Source: a virus. Taken from it: 30,031 nucleotides of DNA. A model generated the notes under the pieces. That model was given only the letters and a program-made list of their open reading frames with translations. It ran no database searches and was not told where the DNA came from. Made by a program: the position numbers and the translations under genes. Of this stretch, positions 17,055-23,794 are shown one piece after another. The stretch spans positions 1-30,031 of the IMG/VR virus record IMGVR_UViG_3300032293_000259; one strand, given 5' to 3'. The number at the start of each line of letters is the position of its first letter. Within the stretch, counting starts at the first letter, position 1.

Positions 17055-17708
17055 TCATCGCTCCTTGTAAAACTCACAGGTTGCTACAGGGCACCACCCG
17101 CAGAGCGGTGTCGGCGTGGCGGGCCACAGATCACGTTCATAGGCGGTGCTCAACCGGATGGTCGGTGCATCGAACGCTGCCCATAGTCGCGGGATGTCGT
17201 CCCGCTTGTAGTCCTCGAAGACGAACGCATCGTGTGCAACGAAGAGCAACGCACCCTTGATACGCTCGACCTCGGGGAAGATGGCGTAGATCATCAGCCC
17301 CATCAGTTTCAACTGACGCGGGTCAGGGTAGCGTGCGCTACCCGTCTTGTAGTCCACGATGTAAGCCATGTCGCCGTCGATGACCACGAGGTCCGCGATG
17401 CCCCGCACCCAATAGTCCGGGCTATTAAAGTCACATGGCTGCCTGTTGCTATCGAGCGCCATCTCGAACTCGGGGTACTTGTCGCCGGGCATAGCGAGGA
17501 GCGGATCGACAAACTTCGCGAACCGTGCGTAGTTCTTAACAAGAGGAGTGCCGTCCCGCACGTAGTCCTCAAGCGCCTTATGCACTTCCTTACCGTATCG
17601 GATTTGCTCGGTCTCTTTGATGGCAAAATTCCGCCGGACCTTGACCTCGTGGTATTGACGAGGGCAATTCAGGAACTGCTTCAAGCCGCTGAAGGACCAC
17701 TTAATCAT
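17055..17708 (-). CDS. Cas4/RecB-like PD-(D/E)XK nuclease with Fe-S cysteines
   Basis: A 217-aa protein starting at ATG 17708, overlapping the previous stop (ATGA). The nuclease core is visible: RGIAD (Asp106), VDYKTG (Asp119, Lys121) and the downstream Gln of motif QLKLM (Gln132). One N-terminal cysteine (Cys15, in NCPRQY) and three near the C-terminus (Cys203, Cys206, Cys211, in CGWCPVATC) make the four-cysteine pattern that holds a 4Fe-4S cluster in Cas4 and AddB-type nucleases. Expected role: DNA end processing in phage recombination or replication. No CRISPR array or cas gene is nearby, so a CRISPR role is not supported. Confidence 0.88.
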   Translation of the reverse strand: MIKWSFSGLKQFLNCPRQYHEVKVRRNFAIKETEQIRYGKEVHKALEDYVRDGTPLVKNYARFAKFVDPLLAMPGDKYPEFEMALDSNRQPCDFNSPDYWVRGIADLVVIDGDMAYIVDYKTGSARYPDPRQLKLMGLMIYAIFPEVERIKGALLFVAHDAFVFEDYKRDDIPRLWAAFDAPTIRLSTAYERDLWPATPTPLCGWCPVATCEFYKER

Positions 17709-17905
17709 CGAGACGCAACCGTAGACTTCGACAATTGGAACCACTCACGATACTGCTTACCATCATAAAAGCGCGTCCAAATATCTCCGTGCTCATCAAG
17801 CGCAAACAAAGTCAGATGCTTGTGCTTAGGGCCGCCATACGGGTCGTTGTAATACGCTTCGGCGCTAGTGATCTGAACAAACTTGGGGGCTTTATTTTCA
17901 TTCAT
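17705..17905 (-). CDS. Small phage protein, unknown function
   Basis: A 66-aa protein starting at ATG 17905, one base after the stop of the polymerase C-terminal gene; GGAG lies 9 nt upstream. Longer in-frame starts would run into that gene. The C-terminal half reads LTLFALDEHGDIWTRFYDGKQYREWFQLS, a beta-rich pattern with a repeated W..F/W spacing often seen in small phage proteins. No function can be assigned. It is coupled by ATGA overlap to the Cas4-like nuclease. Confidence 0.65.
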   Translation of the reverse strand: MNENKAPKFVQITSAEAYYNDPYGGPKHKHLTLFALDEHGDIWTRFYDGKQYREWFQLSKSTVASR

Positions 17906-17906
17906 G

Positions 17907-18884
17907 TTAGCAATCTCCATAAGATTCTCCATATTTAGCCTCACAGGCCACGGGTAGACCTGCCGCCCATACAGGGGGTGCAGACATGATCTTCGTTACC
18001 TTGTCCAACACGGGGGTGATGTCTCCCTTCTTCACTACAACCACAGCCGCGTCATGCACAGTCAAGACAGGACGCAGCCCCTGCTTCGACAACTCTAGCA
18101 TCTGTTCCCCGACTATGATACGAGCGAGGGCTTGGACCACGTTCTCAACAACGGCTCCGCCCCACAAGGACTGGACCCCCTTGCGCGAGGTGTAGATAAA
18201 GCCCTTCTCGCCGCGCTGCAACTTCGGGTATTTGATGTACAGACCATTCGGCAAGCGCAGACCCTGCGGGGTGACCCATACGCATTTATGCATGCCAAGC
18301 GAATATTCTTTGGACCCAGACGGCCACGCCATCAGGTGACTGAGGGCTAAGTCACACTCCCGCCAGAGCGCAGGGATCTTGTCGTTCTCCTGCCGGTAAA
18401 GATCGACAATGCGTTTGCATTCCGCTTCAGGCAGGTCTGCACCGGGGGGCTGTGTCTTGAGGGTATGCTGCAACTTCTTAGCACCCGTGCCGTACCCAAG
18501 ACTCAAAACCGAACATTTTCCGATGAAGCGAAGGTCTGGGGTCGCCTTACTCACCGGCCTCCTAAATACCTTTTCAGCAAAAATCGAATACACGTCCTCG
18601 TTGTTGGCGAACTGCTTGACCACATCGTTTTGTCCTGCAAGCCACGCCAAGACACGCGCCTCGATCTGTGATGAGTCGCAGTTGATGACGTAGTGACCTG
18701 CCGGGGCCATGATGGCGTTCTTCAACGCCTTCTTTTTCTTGTCACGGCTCGGTAAATTCTGGAGGTTTACGGAGTCAGAATTGTGTACGAGTTTTCCATT
18801 CGCAACGAACCGGTGGCGCGGACCACAATCAACAATGTCATAAACTGGAACGAGCATACTTTTTCCTTTGAATAATTTCGTCAT
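17907..18884 (-). CDS. Family A DNA polymerase, C-terminal half, preceded by split-intein C-segment
   Basis: From ATG 18884 this encodes 325 aa. Residues 1-35 form an intein C-segment: VYDIVDCGPRHRFVANG (block F) and KLVHN (block G, terminal His-Asn), followed by Ser as the +1 extein residue. The extein then runs SDSVNLQNLPSR, the conserved family A region just before motif A, and continues with motif A (CDSSQIEAR, catalytic Asp), motif B (KCSVLSLGYGTG) and motif C (VLTVHDAAV). Motif C reads HDA where most family A enzymes have HDE. An ATG at 18857 has a better ribosome site (AAAGGA, 6 nt) but would leave only a 26-aa C-segment. It is useless as a polymerase without the N-terminal half, so trans-splicing is expected. 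Confidence 0.93.
   Translation of the reverse strand: MTKLFKGKSMLVPVYDIVDCGPRHRFVANGKLVHNSDSVNLQNLPSRDKKKKALKNAIMAPAGHYVINCDSSQIEARVLAWLAGQNDVVKQFANNEDVYSIFAEKVFRRPVSKATPDLRFIGKCSVLSLGYGTGAKKLQHTLKTQPPGADLPEAECKRIVDLYRQENDKIPALWRECDLALSHLMAWPSGSKEYSLGMHKCVWVTPQGLRLPNGLYIKYPKLQRGEKGFIYTSRKGVQSLWGGAVVENVVQALARIIVGEQMLELSKQGLRPVLTVHDAAVVVVKKGDITPVLDKVTKIMSAPPVWAAGLPVACEAKYGESYGDC
18780..18884 (-). other. Split-intein C-segment (IntC)
   Basis: About 35 residues, the usual length of a natural split-intein C-fragment. It contains block F (VYDIV...HRF) and ends in HN, with the splice junction before Ser (codon 18777-18779). Asn is encoded at 18780-18782. Confidence 0.88.
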
Positions 18885-19602
18885 CGGATGCGCCCTGCAC
18901 AATCCAAAGCCGTATAGTTTCGTAAGTTAAGTCTGGACGTAAATTTTTGATCCGTCTTATTCGCTCACCATTTTTAGTCCGCTTGTAAGCACGCTTGTTC
19001 CTAGCCTGCTCGGAACGTGATGCCCACCGTAAATTGCCCGGTTCGTAATGCCGATCATTATCAACCCTATCAAGACTATGAAATGGGGATGGGCGAACAC
19101 CTAAATTGTCTAACGCCCATTCAGCAAATGCCCGCACACCGGGGAACTTGAATTCGATCCCCCGCCCGCCATAATTTAAAAACCCCAAACTGTTTGGGTT
19201 AGTGCAGCGTTGTTTTGCACCTGCACCAGTACTCAACACTGTTTTTAAATCTACTCCGTATTTAACTCGATAAGGATCAACACGGGTCGTCAACTTTATT
19301 GCTGCTGCTATAGATGCTTTTTTCGCTATTCGCACGCGGTCTTCAACCGGAATTGCCGCCATTTTTAATTTAGATGCACATGATCGACAGCAGCGGCTTT
19401 TACCGTCTAGCAACTCCCGAACACGAACCTCACTCCGCTTCCCGCACTTACACTCACACAGAATCTTCTGTTTGGTGGTTGTAAAAGTGCTGCTGAGCGG
19501 TGTCCACATCACGTTCTTCAGGGCTTCTTGCAACTTCAATTGCGTGATTTCCCTGCATCGCTTCTCGTAGGCTAATCTGTCCGGCGTCTGTATATACGGC
19601 AT
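18838..19602 (-). CDS. HNH homing endonuclease nested between the two halves of the polymerase gene
   Basis: A 254-aa protein from ATG 19602 (AGGGA 9 nt upstream); an ATG at 19509 would give 223 aa and avoid most overlap with the intein N-segment, and the usual start of the family (WTPLS..., then CECKCGKR) favours it. A cysteine ribbon (C..C.CG ... CCRSC) is followed by NYGGRGIEF and the HNH core FHSLDRVDNDRHYEPGNLRWASRSEQARNK. This is the pattern of free-standing phage HNH enzymes, not the LAGLIDADG type. It is in a frame different from both polymerase halves and overlaps each. Likely role: cutting a polymerase allele without the insertion, so that the element spreads. Confidence 0.88.
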   Translation of the reverse strand: MPYIQTPDRLAYEKRCREITQLKLQEALKNVMWTPLSSTFTTTKQKILCECKCGKRSEVRVRELLDGKSRCCRSCASKLKMAAIPVEDRVRIAKKASIAAAIKLTTRVDPYRVKYGVDLKTVLSTGAGAKQRCTNPNSLGFLNYGGRGIEFKFPGVRAFAEWALDNLGVRPSPFHSLDRVDNDRHYEPGNLRWASRSEQARNKRAYKRTKNGERIRRIKNLRPDLTYETIRLWIVQGASDDEIIQRKKYARSSL

Positions 19603-19789
19603 GATCTTCGGTCCCTGTTATCCCGTCCCACGTAATGACTTCAGCAAATCCACTGAACTTGACACCCTTGTGAGGCACAAATTCTGCTCCGTCCCACACC
19701 AAGTCGTCAGCGAGTACGTCAACAATCCGCTTCTGTACTACGCCGGTATCAGGATGATAGACAAATACCAAAGTACCGTCAACTAAACA
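19454..19789 (-). other. Split-intein N-segment (IntN)
   Basis: 111 residues from Cys1 (codon 19787-19789) to the stop. Block A is CLVDGTLVFV; block B is GTEDHAVYT with the TxxH pattern. The core probably ends near NHAIEVARS, leaving a ~20-residue tail. The segment is fused directly to the extein ending GRWSG. No endonuclease domain and no C-terminal splicing block are in this frame. Confidence 0.9.
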
Positions 19790-20779
19790 ACCGCTCCACC
19801 GGCCTGTGTGTGCGCCGTAATACTTCAGCGGGATGGGCAGCAACCCCTTGTTCCTAGCACCGATGCCGATGAACCGCTCGACACGCGACTCCTCGATGGT
19901 GGACTTAGTACCCAGACGCACCGCACAAAGGTGTTGCACGACGGGGTTATCGTGTTCCGATAACTCGATGAAACCTTCATCGTTCTTGGCAAGGGCATAG
20001 GTCTCCTTGCCCGTGGTCAGGCTCGTCTTCATGGGCGGCTCGATACCGAACGAGCGCAGCACCTCAGCGAACTGCGGATTGCTTGCCAACTTGGCGCGGA
20101 CTTCTTCCTCTGTACCAACCTTCAGCACGTCCATGAGGCTACGCAAGAGCGTGGCCTTTTCATGCCTGATCTCATCCAAGCGGTCTACGAGCAGCGCGTC
20201 GTTGATACGCAGCACGGGTTGGGTGTACATACGCAGAGTCATGTCAATCAGGTCAAGCTCGTTCGACGGGAAGCCCTCGTCCAGAAGCGCAGCAAACAAC
20301 TTGAAGGTCAGCTCCACGTCGTTGATGCAGTATGCACCGTAACGCGCCAAGTCTTCTGGCGTGAAGTCCTTGCGGTACTTGCCCAGAGCGTTGATGACCT
20401 CGGTACCCTTCTCGCCCAACTGATACCGCTCAGCCAGAGCCTTGAGAGAGCCACCCGCATCCACGCCATGAATGGCACGGGCCATGCACAGCGTATCGAA
20501 ATACTTAGCCGGGACGATGCCGAACGTGAACGCCAAGATAGCCCCATCAAAGAGCATGTTATGGCAGAGCAGGGCGCTGTTCGCCCAGTCGATCTTGTCG
20601 AGATACGCCTTGATCTCAGCGTGAGTACCGCTGAACCACTCAGGCTCACCATCGTCAATCTTTACGCCGACACCGATGACCTCAAAGCGCGGGTCACGGA
20701 TGTACTCCTCCGTTGTAAGATTTTTTAAACTATATTTTTGATCATAATAAGTTTCTAGGTCCACAGTCACAAAACTCAT
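19454..20779 (-). CDS. Family A DNA polymerase, N-terminal half (3'-5' exonuclease) fused to split-intein N-segment
   Basis: A 441-aa protein. Residues 1-330 are extein and 331-441 the intein N-segment. The extein has a complete proofreading exonuclease: Exo I VDLET (Asp7, Glu9), Exo II CHNMLFDG (Asp78) and Exo III YCINDVELT (Tyr150, Asp154). It continues to IPLKYYGAHTGRWSG, the family A motif that in uninterrupted enzymes leads straight into SDxxNLQN. No polymerase catalytic motif is present here; these lie in the downstream half gene. ATG 20779 has GGAGG 7 nt upstream and overlaps the previous stop (ATGA). Joined to the other extein it would give a ~620-aa polymerase, a normal length for phage family A enzymes without a 5' nuclease domain. 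Confidence 0.95.
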   Translation of the reverse strand: MSFVTVDLETYYDQKYSLKNLTTEEYIRDPRFEVIGVGVKIDDGEPEWFSGTHAEIKAYLDKIDWANSALLCHNMLFDGAILAFTFGIVPAKYFDTLCMARAIHGVDAGGSLKALAERYQLGEKGTEVINALGKYRKDFTPEDLARYGAYCINDVELTFKLFAALLDEGFPSNELDLIDMTLRMYTQPVLRINDALLVDRLDEIRHEKATLLRSLMDVLKVGTEEEVRAKLASNPQFAEVLRSFGIEPPMKTSLTTGKETYALAKNDEGFIELSEHDNPVVQHLCAVRLGTKSTIEESRVERFIGIGARNKGLLPIPLKYYGAHTGRWSGCLVDGTLVFVYHPDTGVVQKRIVDVLADDLVWDGAEFVPHKGVKFSGFAEVITWDGITGTEDHAVYTDAGQISLREAMQGNHAIEVARSPEERDVDTAQQHFYNHQTEDSV

Positions 20780-20988
20780 AACACCACCTCCTCAAATTTA
20801 CCAAACCAAGATGAACCGTCGTGGGTCCACTGCACAGTCAGGATCTGATCTGACTCCTTCACGGCTCCTGCAATTACCCCATAGCAATGTCCGCACCGCA
20901 CCCTCCATCCGACGGTGCCACACCGTGCGTCTATCGCCGCGCAGTTTGATTCAAAGTCATCGAGGAAAATCTTGTGCTTGCAGGTCAC
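20776..20988 (-). CDS. Small cysteine-containing phage protein, unknown function
   Basis: A 70-aa protein whose likely start is GTG 20988, overlapping the previous stop (GTGA) with AGGA 7 nt upstream. A longer frame from GTG 21009 has a poorer ribosome site and would overlap the zinc-finger gene by 25 nt. Cysteines at TCKH, NCAA, ARC and RCGHC could bind zinc. It ends with WTHDGSSWFGKFEEVVL. It is coupled to the polymerase gene by an ATGA overlap. Confidence 0.6.
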   Translation of the reverse strand: MTCKHKIFLDDFESNCAAIDARCGTVGWRVRCGHCYGVIAGAVKESDQILTVQWTHDGSSWFGKFEEVVL

Positions 20989-21158
20989 GGCTTGATCCTG
21001 TTTATCCACTTCCCATCAATCTCGACGTAGCCTCGGGCTATCAGTCCTTCTACGGTCCTGCACCCGATACCTTTTAACTTGTGTGCACGAAACGATTCGG
21101 GGTTGGCGAACACCCGCTTGCACTCAGCGCACCTTTTTACCTTTTTCGGACCTAGCAT
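20985..21158 (-). CDS. 57-aa putative zinc-finger protein
   Basis: A short gene starting at ATG 21158 with a strong GGAGG 6 nt upstream. The protein has CAEC at residues 10-13, then FRAHKLKGIGC with His and Cys ligands, making a C2HC-like finger, followed by ARGYVEIDGKWINRIKP. It probably binds nucleic acid. It overlaps the preceding gene by 35 nt and its stop overlaps the next GTG start. Evidence is the ribosome site, the ligand pattern and the coupling. Confidence 0.65.
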   Translation of the reverse strand: MLGPKKVKRCAECKRVFANPESFRAHKLKGIGCRTVEGLIARGYVEIDGKWINRIKP

Positions 21159-21417
21159 TTTTCACCTCCACTTCCATTCGCTTTCTCCACCCTACATCCC
21201 GCGCAAACTCCCATGCAATGCACCACAGTTCGTAGTAACACCCGCCAAGCGGGAACCTAAATCCAAGTTCATCCTTCGGGAACCCATGGTCTCTCAAGTT
21301 TTTACCGTGACGGCTCCGTATAAGCCTGTCCCATGCCTTTTCCCGGTCAAGGTCGGCTATCGGGTATCGGACGCAATCCTCAACGGACTTTGCTTTGAGC
21401 CTTACTGCCTTTGCCAT
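21124..21417 (-). CDS. Small basic phage protein, unknown function
   Basis: A 97-aa basic protein starting at ATG 21417 with GGAG 7 nt upstream. It reads LGGCYYELWCIAWEFARDVGW near residue 57, and the C-terminus is highly basic (KNARSEKGKKVR), suggesting nucleic-acid contact. No family is recognised. It overlaps both neighbours by 35-38 nt, a normal pattern in this operon. Confidence 0.6.
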   Translation of the reverse strand: MAKAVRLKAKSVEDCVRYPIADLDREKAWDRLIRSRHGKNLRDHGFPKDELGFRFPLGGCYYELWCIAWEFARDVGWRKRMEVEVKNARSEKGKKVR

Positions 21418-21580
21418 TTTCCAACTCCTTCACTCGTCTACGTAGATAAACAATCTCATCACGGCACGCCCAGAGCACGCTGCCTACCGTCAGGAACTTC
21501 ATCTCTGTCGTGGTAGAGAAGTCGTTCAGTTCATCAGGCAGGACACGGATCAGATCAAGTATGTCTTCTTCTGTACCCAC
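21380..21580 (-). CDS. Small phage protein, unknown function
   Basis: A 66-aa protein whose likely start is GTG 21580: AAGGAGG lies 6 nt upstream, while the longer frame from 21628 would overlap the previous gene with no ribosome site. An acidic N-terminus (GTEEDILDLIRVLPDEL) is followed by a helical, charged second half (RDEIVYLRRRVKELENGKG) that could form a short coiled coil. Confidence 0.6.
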   Translation of the reverse strand: MGTEEDILDLIRVLPDELNDFSTTTEMKFLTVGSVLWACRDEIVYLRRRVKELENGKGSKAQSKVR

Positions 21581-21581
21581 C

Positions 21582-21824
21582 TCACTCCTCCTTCGGCAAC
21601 ATAAATATCGGGGTGTACTCACCCACATACGACCCGACCACGTTGTACTCCATCCACTCTATAGCCTCCTCGTGGGTCATGTCCTCACGCAAGATAAGTA
21701 TCTCCACGCACTTGTCGTAGTCATAGATGGCAATCAGTTTTGTATGCTGCCACCCAAGCCCGATGAGCGCGTCCTCAAAGCCATCTGCGTACAGCGTGTT
21801 CGGGTCAAGTGGTTCGTCGGTCAT
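21582..21824 (-). CDS. Small conserved-looking phage protein, unknown function
   Basis: An 80-aa acidic protein: DGFEDALIGLGW near residue 14, YDYDKCVEILILREDMTHEEAIEWMEYNVVGSYVGEYTPIFM near the end. I recognise this pattern from many phage genomes (an 'xxAxIGxG...YD...C...EAxEyxxxNvxGxYvGexTPiF' protein), but no function is established to my knowledge. The ATG overlaps the previous stop (ATGA). Confidence 0.75.
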   Translation of the reverse strand: MTDEPLDPNTLYADGFEDALIGLGWQHTKLIAIYDYDKCVEILILREDMTHEEAIEWMEYNVVGSYVGEYTPIFMLPKEE

Positions 21825-22039
21825 GATTTGTTTTCCTCACCCCTCGCCCGAATCGCGTTACTTACACCGCTTGGACAAACCTCACAGCGCGGCTCGTAGG
21901 ATTCGGCCACCTTCGCACACGCCTCGCGCTCATGGGCGGCAACGAGGGCGGCGAAATGGTAACGGATAAAATCCTCGCCTTCTTCGATGGACTGGCGCAT
22001 TGCTTGAAACCATAGCGTGTCAAGTTCATCGCGGTTCAT
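21821..22039 (-). CDS. Small phage protein, unknown function
   Basis: A 72-aa protein with HEREACAKVAES followed by CEVCPSGVSNAIRARGEE. The pattern REACAKV...C...AIRARG is common in small phage proteins of unknown role. AAGGAGG lies 7 nt before ATG 22039, inside the previous gene, and the start overlaps that gene's stop (ATGA). Confidence 0.7.
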   Translation of the reverse strand: MNRDELDTLWFQAMRQSIEEGEDFIRYHFAALVAAHEREACAKVAESYEPRCEVCPSGVSNAIRARGEENKS

Positions 22040-22410
22040 CGCGGCACCTCCTTCAACGCGGCTTCAATCCGGTCTAGTAAATCGTTGTCGTAGTTCATCC
22101 AAACCGCTTTTTGGGCCTCCGCTAACAACCCCCGCAGCCGCTCGTTCTCGGCGTGCTTGAGTTCTGCGATTTGTTTCCGCATCTGCTCCGTGGCACGCAA
22201 TGCAGTCACCTTACCGATCTGGTCGTACAACAGGTTTTGCAGCCGCTCAATCTCGGCCCGTTCCTTTTCCGGCTCCGGTCGCGGCGCGGCGAGGTGGGTG
22301 CGGAGTTTGATTGCCAACTGCGACATCCTCACCCCGCCCGCAAAAGTCCTCTGCGCGGCGTCGTGCGTCAACGCCTCAAGGCACTCGGTCAGCAGTTCAC
22401 GGTCGCTCAC
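22036..22410 (-). CDS. Coiled-coil phage protein, unknown function
   Basis: A 124-aa protein starting at GTG 22410 with AGGAGG 7 nt upstream. Residues ~45-105 are a strongly charged heptad-rich coiled coil (EKERAEIERLQNLL...RKQIAELKHAENERLRGLLAEAQKA). The C-terminus LLDRIEAALKEVPR is helical. No catalytic motif is visible. It probably works as an oligomer; function unknown. Confidence 0.7.
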   Translation of the reverse strand: MSDRELLTECLEALTHDAAQRTFAGGVRMSQLAIKLRTHLAAPRPEPEKERAEIERLQNLLYDQIGKVTALRATEQMRKQIAELKHAENERLRGLLAEAQKAVWMNYDNDLLDRIEAALKEVPR

Positions 22411-22421
22411 GGCTGCACCTC

Positions 22422-22625
22422 CTAATCCCGAATGATTCGTTTCGCGCCGAGTTTTTTTCCCGGTAGTGGCTGTACCAAATAACCCACGGGAATTTCCGCA
22501 GGGATAAAGCCCTTCATAAGGTGCAAGGCATGGATCTCTGCCCCGCCCATTTCATCCGCAAGTAATACAGCCTCCTCTCGGGTGGCCTTGATGAATGTGA
22601 CAAAATCTACAATTTTAGTTTCCAT
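22422..22625 (-). CDS. Small phage protein, unknown function
   Basis: A 67-aa protein, METKIVDFVTFIKATREEAVLLADEM at the start, then a short beta-rich second half (VGYLVQPLPGKKLGAKRIIRD). GGAG lies 7 nt before the ATG; the previous gene stops 3 nt upstream. It is not recognised. Confidence 0.6.
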   Translation of the reverse strand: METKIVDFVTFIKATREEAVLLADEMGGAEIHALHLMKGFIPAEIPVGYLVQPLPGKKLGAKRIIRD

Positions 22626-22628
22626 GTC

Positions 22629-22868
22629 TTATCTCCACTGCGTCACAGCAAACAAAAACCCAACGACGGACATAAGCAGCACCGCTCCAAGTATGACGCT
22701 CAGAGTATCAATCGTGCCGTCGGCTTCCTTCAGTTTCTCTTGTAGGACAATCAGTTCTTTATCCTTGAGGAACAGCGAGTTCTTGTGTAGCGAGTTCTCC
22801 CGCAGCAGACTCCGTATCTCCTGATTAAGCCGGTCCTTGGAGAACTCAGGTATTTTTTCGTTATCCAT
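22629..22868 (-). CDS. Small tail-anchored membrane protein with coiled coil
   Basis: A 79-aa protein: a charged coiled-coil N-terminal part (about residues 10-50) and one hydrophobic helix at about 54-75 (TLSVILGAVLLMSVVGFLFAV), ending in QWR. This predicts a C-terminally anchored inner-membrane protein with its coiled coil in the cytoplasm. A lysis role is possible, but nothing else in the neighbourhood is lytic, so this is only a guess. AAGGAGG lies 7 nt before the ATG, and the gene overlaps the previous one by 8 nt. Confidence 0.65.
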   Translation of the reverse strand: MDNEKIPEFSKDRLNQEIRSLLRENSLHKNSLFLKDKELIVLQEKLKEADGTIDTLSVILGAVLLMSVVGFLFAVTQWR

Positions 22869-23124
22869 GTCCCACCTCCTTCTTCACTTGTTCGCGGACA
22901 AGCACGAGCAGCTTACACAGTACATGCGTCTGCGGTTTGTCTTTACCTGCACGCAAGAGCGAGTCGAACTCAGTCGCGTACATATCAATGATGTCCCACC
23001 GCAGCACCTCCAACTGACCATCGTCACCGATCTTGGCCCACACCGTCTCGGGGTTCGCTATAACCTTTGTATGTTCCTGCGGGATGATGAGATACGCCTC
23101 ATCGTCATCTTTGATCTCACTCAT
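22861..23124 (-). CDS. Small phage protein, unknown function
   Basis: An 87-aa acidic protein with YLIIPQEHTKVIANPETVWAK and DIIDMYATEFDS, and a helical basic C-terminus (LLVLVREQVKKEV). No family is recognised. The ATG overlaps the end of the glycosyltransferase gene with an AGAGG site inside that gene, so it is translated in the same operon. Confidence 0.6.
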   Translation of the reverse strand: MSEIKDDDEAYLIIPQEHTKVIANPETVWAKIGDDGQLEVLRWDIIDMYATEFDSLLRAGKDKPQTHVLCKLLVLVREQVKKEVGHG

Positions 23125-23794
23125 AGGTCACCTCTTTGGCTACGTTCATCCACTCTTTACCGTATTCAACTTCAGTCCAGTCCTTGAACCACGGCCCACC
23201 TCGCGTGAAGTGCACCGCTTGCGGGTTCGGGCAGTCATCCTTGGTGTGCCACCCTTCCAAATAGTTGTAGGCAACCGGCAGGTTACCGATGCATGCGTCC
23301 CACAAGAACCTGAATTGATGTAAGTACATACCAGACTCACGGTTCACGACCTCGGGGGTCAGTGCCTTCACGTGCAGGTGCTCACAGTTCCACAGAATCA
23401 TGCTCGACCAATTCTTGCGCGGATACTGGTGCTGAAACTTGCCGTCCATCTTGGTGGCTTCCTTCGGCTTGTAGTCATGCTTGACCACAACTGCACCATA
23501 GTACGGGTTCATGTAGTCCTGCAGCGCAGCGACATCACCTCGCCACAAGAAGTCGCAGTCCATGAACACCGCCCACCCTTTGTACCCTGCAAGATGCGGC
23601 ACCAAGAAGCGTGTGAAGGAGAACTCCGTGGACGAAAGCGGGTCATGCTCACGCCAGTACAAGTTCTTTTCACGCATCTCCTGCTGCTTGATGGGTTGGA
23701 TATCGAGCGGCACAGACGTGTGCTTCTCCAACGACCGCTTGCAAGCACGATACGCAACGTCCTCGCGGCTATCCCAACCAATAAAGATTTTCAT
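23117..23794 (-). CDS. GT-A-fold glycosyltransferase (GT8-like)
   Basis: A 225-aa protein starting at ATG 23794 (TGATG overlap; GAGG 7 nt upstream). The start MKIFIGWDSREDVAYRACKRSLEKH is typical of GT8-like nucleotide-sugar glycosyltransferases. The DxD metal motif is FMDCDFLWRGD, near residue 90, and a conserved-looking acidic/aromatic region follows (LEGWHTKDDCPNPQAVHFTRGGPWF). It should transfer a sugar from a nucleotide donor; the acceptor is unknown. Its position directly after a second glycosyltransferase gene suggests joint work on one glycan. Confidence 0.85.
   Translation of the reverse strand: MKIFIGWDSREDVAYRACKRSLEKHTSVPLDIQPIKQQEMREKNLYWREHDPLSSTEFSFTRFLVPHLAGYKGWAVFMDCDFLWRGDVAALQDYMNPYYGAVVVKHDYKPKEATKMDGKFQHQYPRKNWSSMILWNCEHLHVKALTPEVVNRESGMYLHQFRFLWDACIGNLPVAYNYLEGWHTKDDCPNPQAVHFTRGGPWFKDWTEVEYGKEWMNVAKEVTYE

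Noticed and set aside
17055-17708. Cas4 as sign of a CRISPR system
   Set aside because: No other cas gene or repeat-spacer array is in the window; stand-alone Cas4-like nucleases are common in phages.
18838-19602. Group I intron carrying the HNH gene in place of an intein
   Set aside because: Both flanks are translated intein splicing blocks in frame with the exteins, with Cys1, TxxH and terminal HN/Ser, which an intron would not need.
19601-19630. GGGATAACAGGG, identical to the 12-bp core of the I-SceI recognition site
   Set aside because: It encodes intein block B residues (GITGT) and the flanking bases do not match the full 18-bp site. Only an HNH gene is present, so this is taken as chance.
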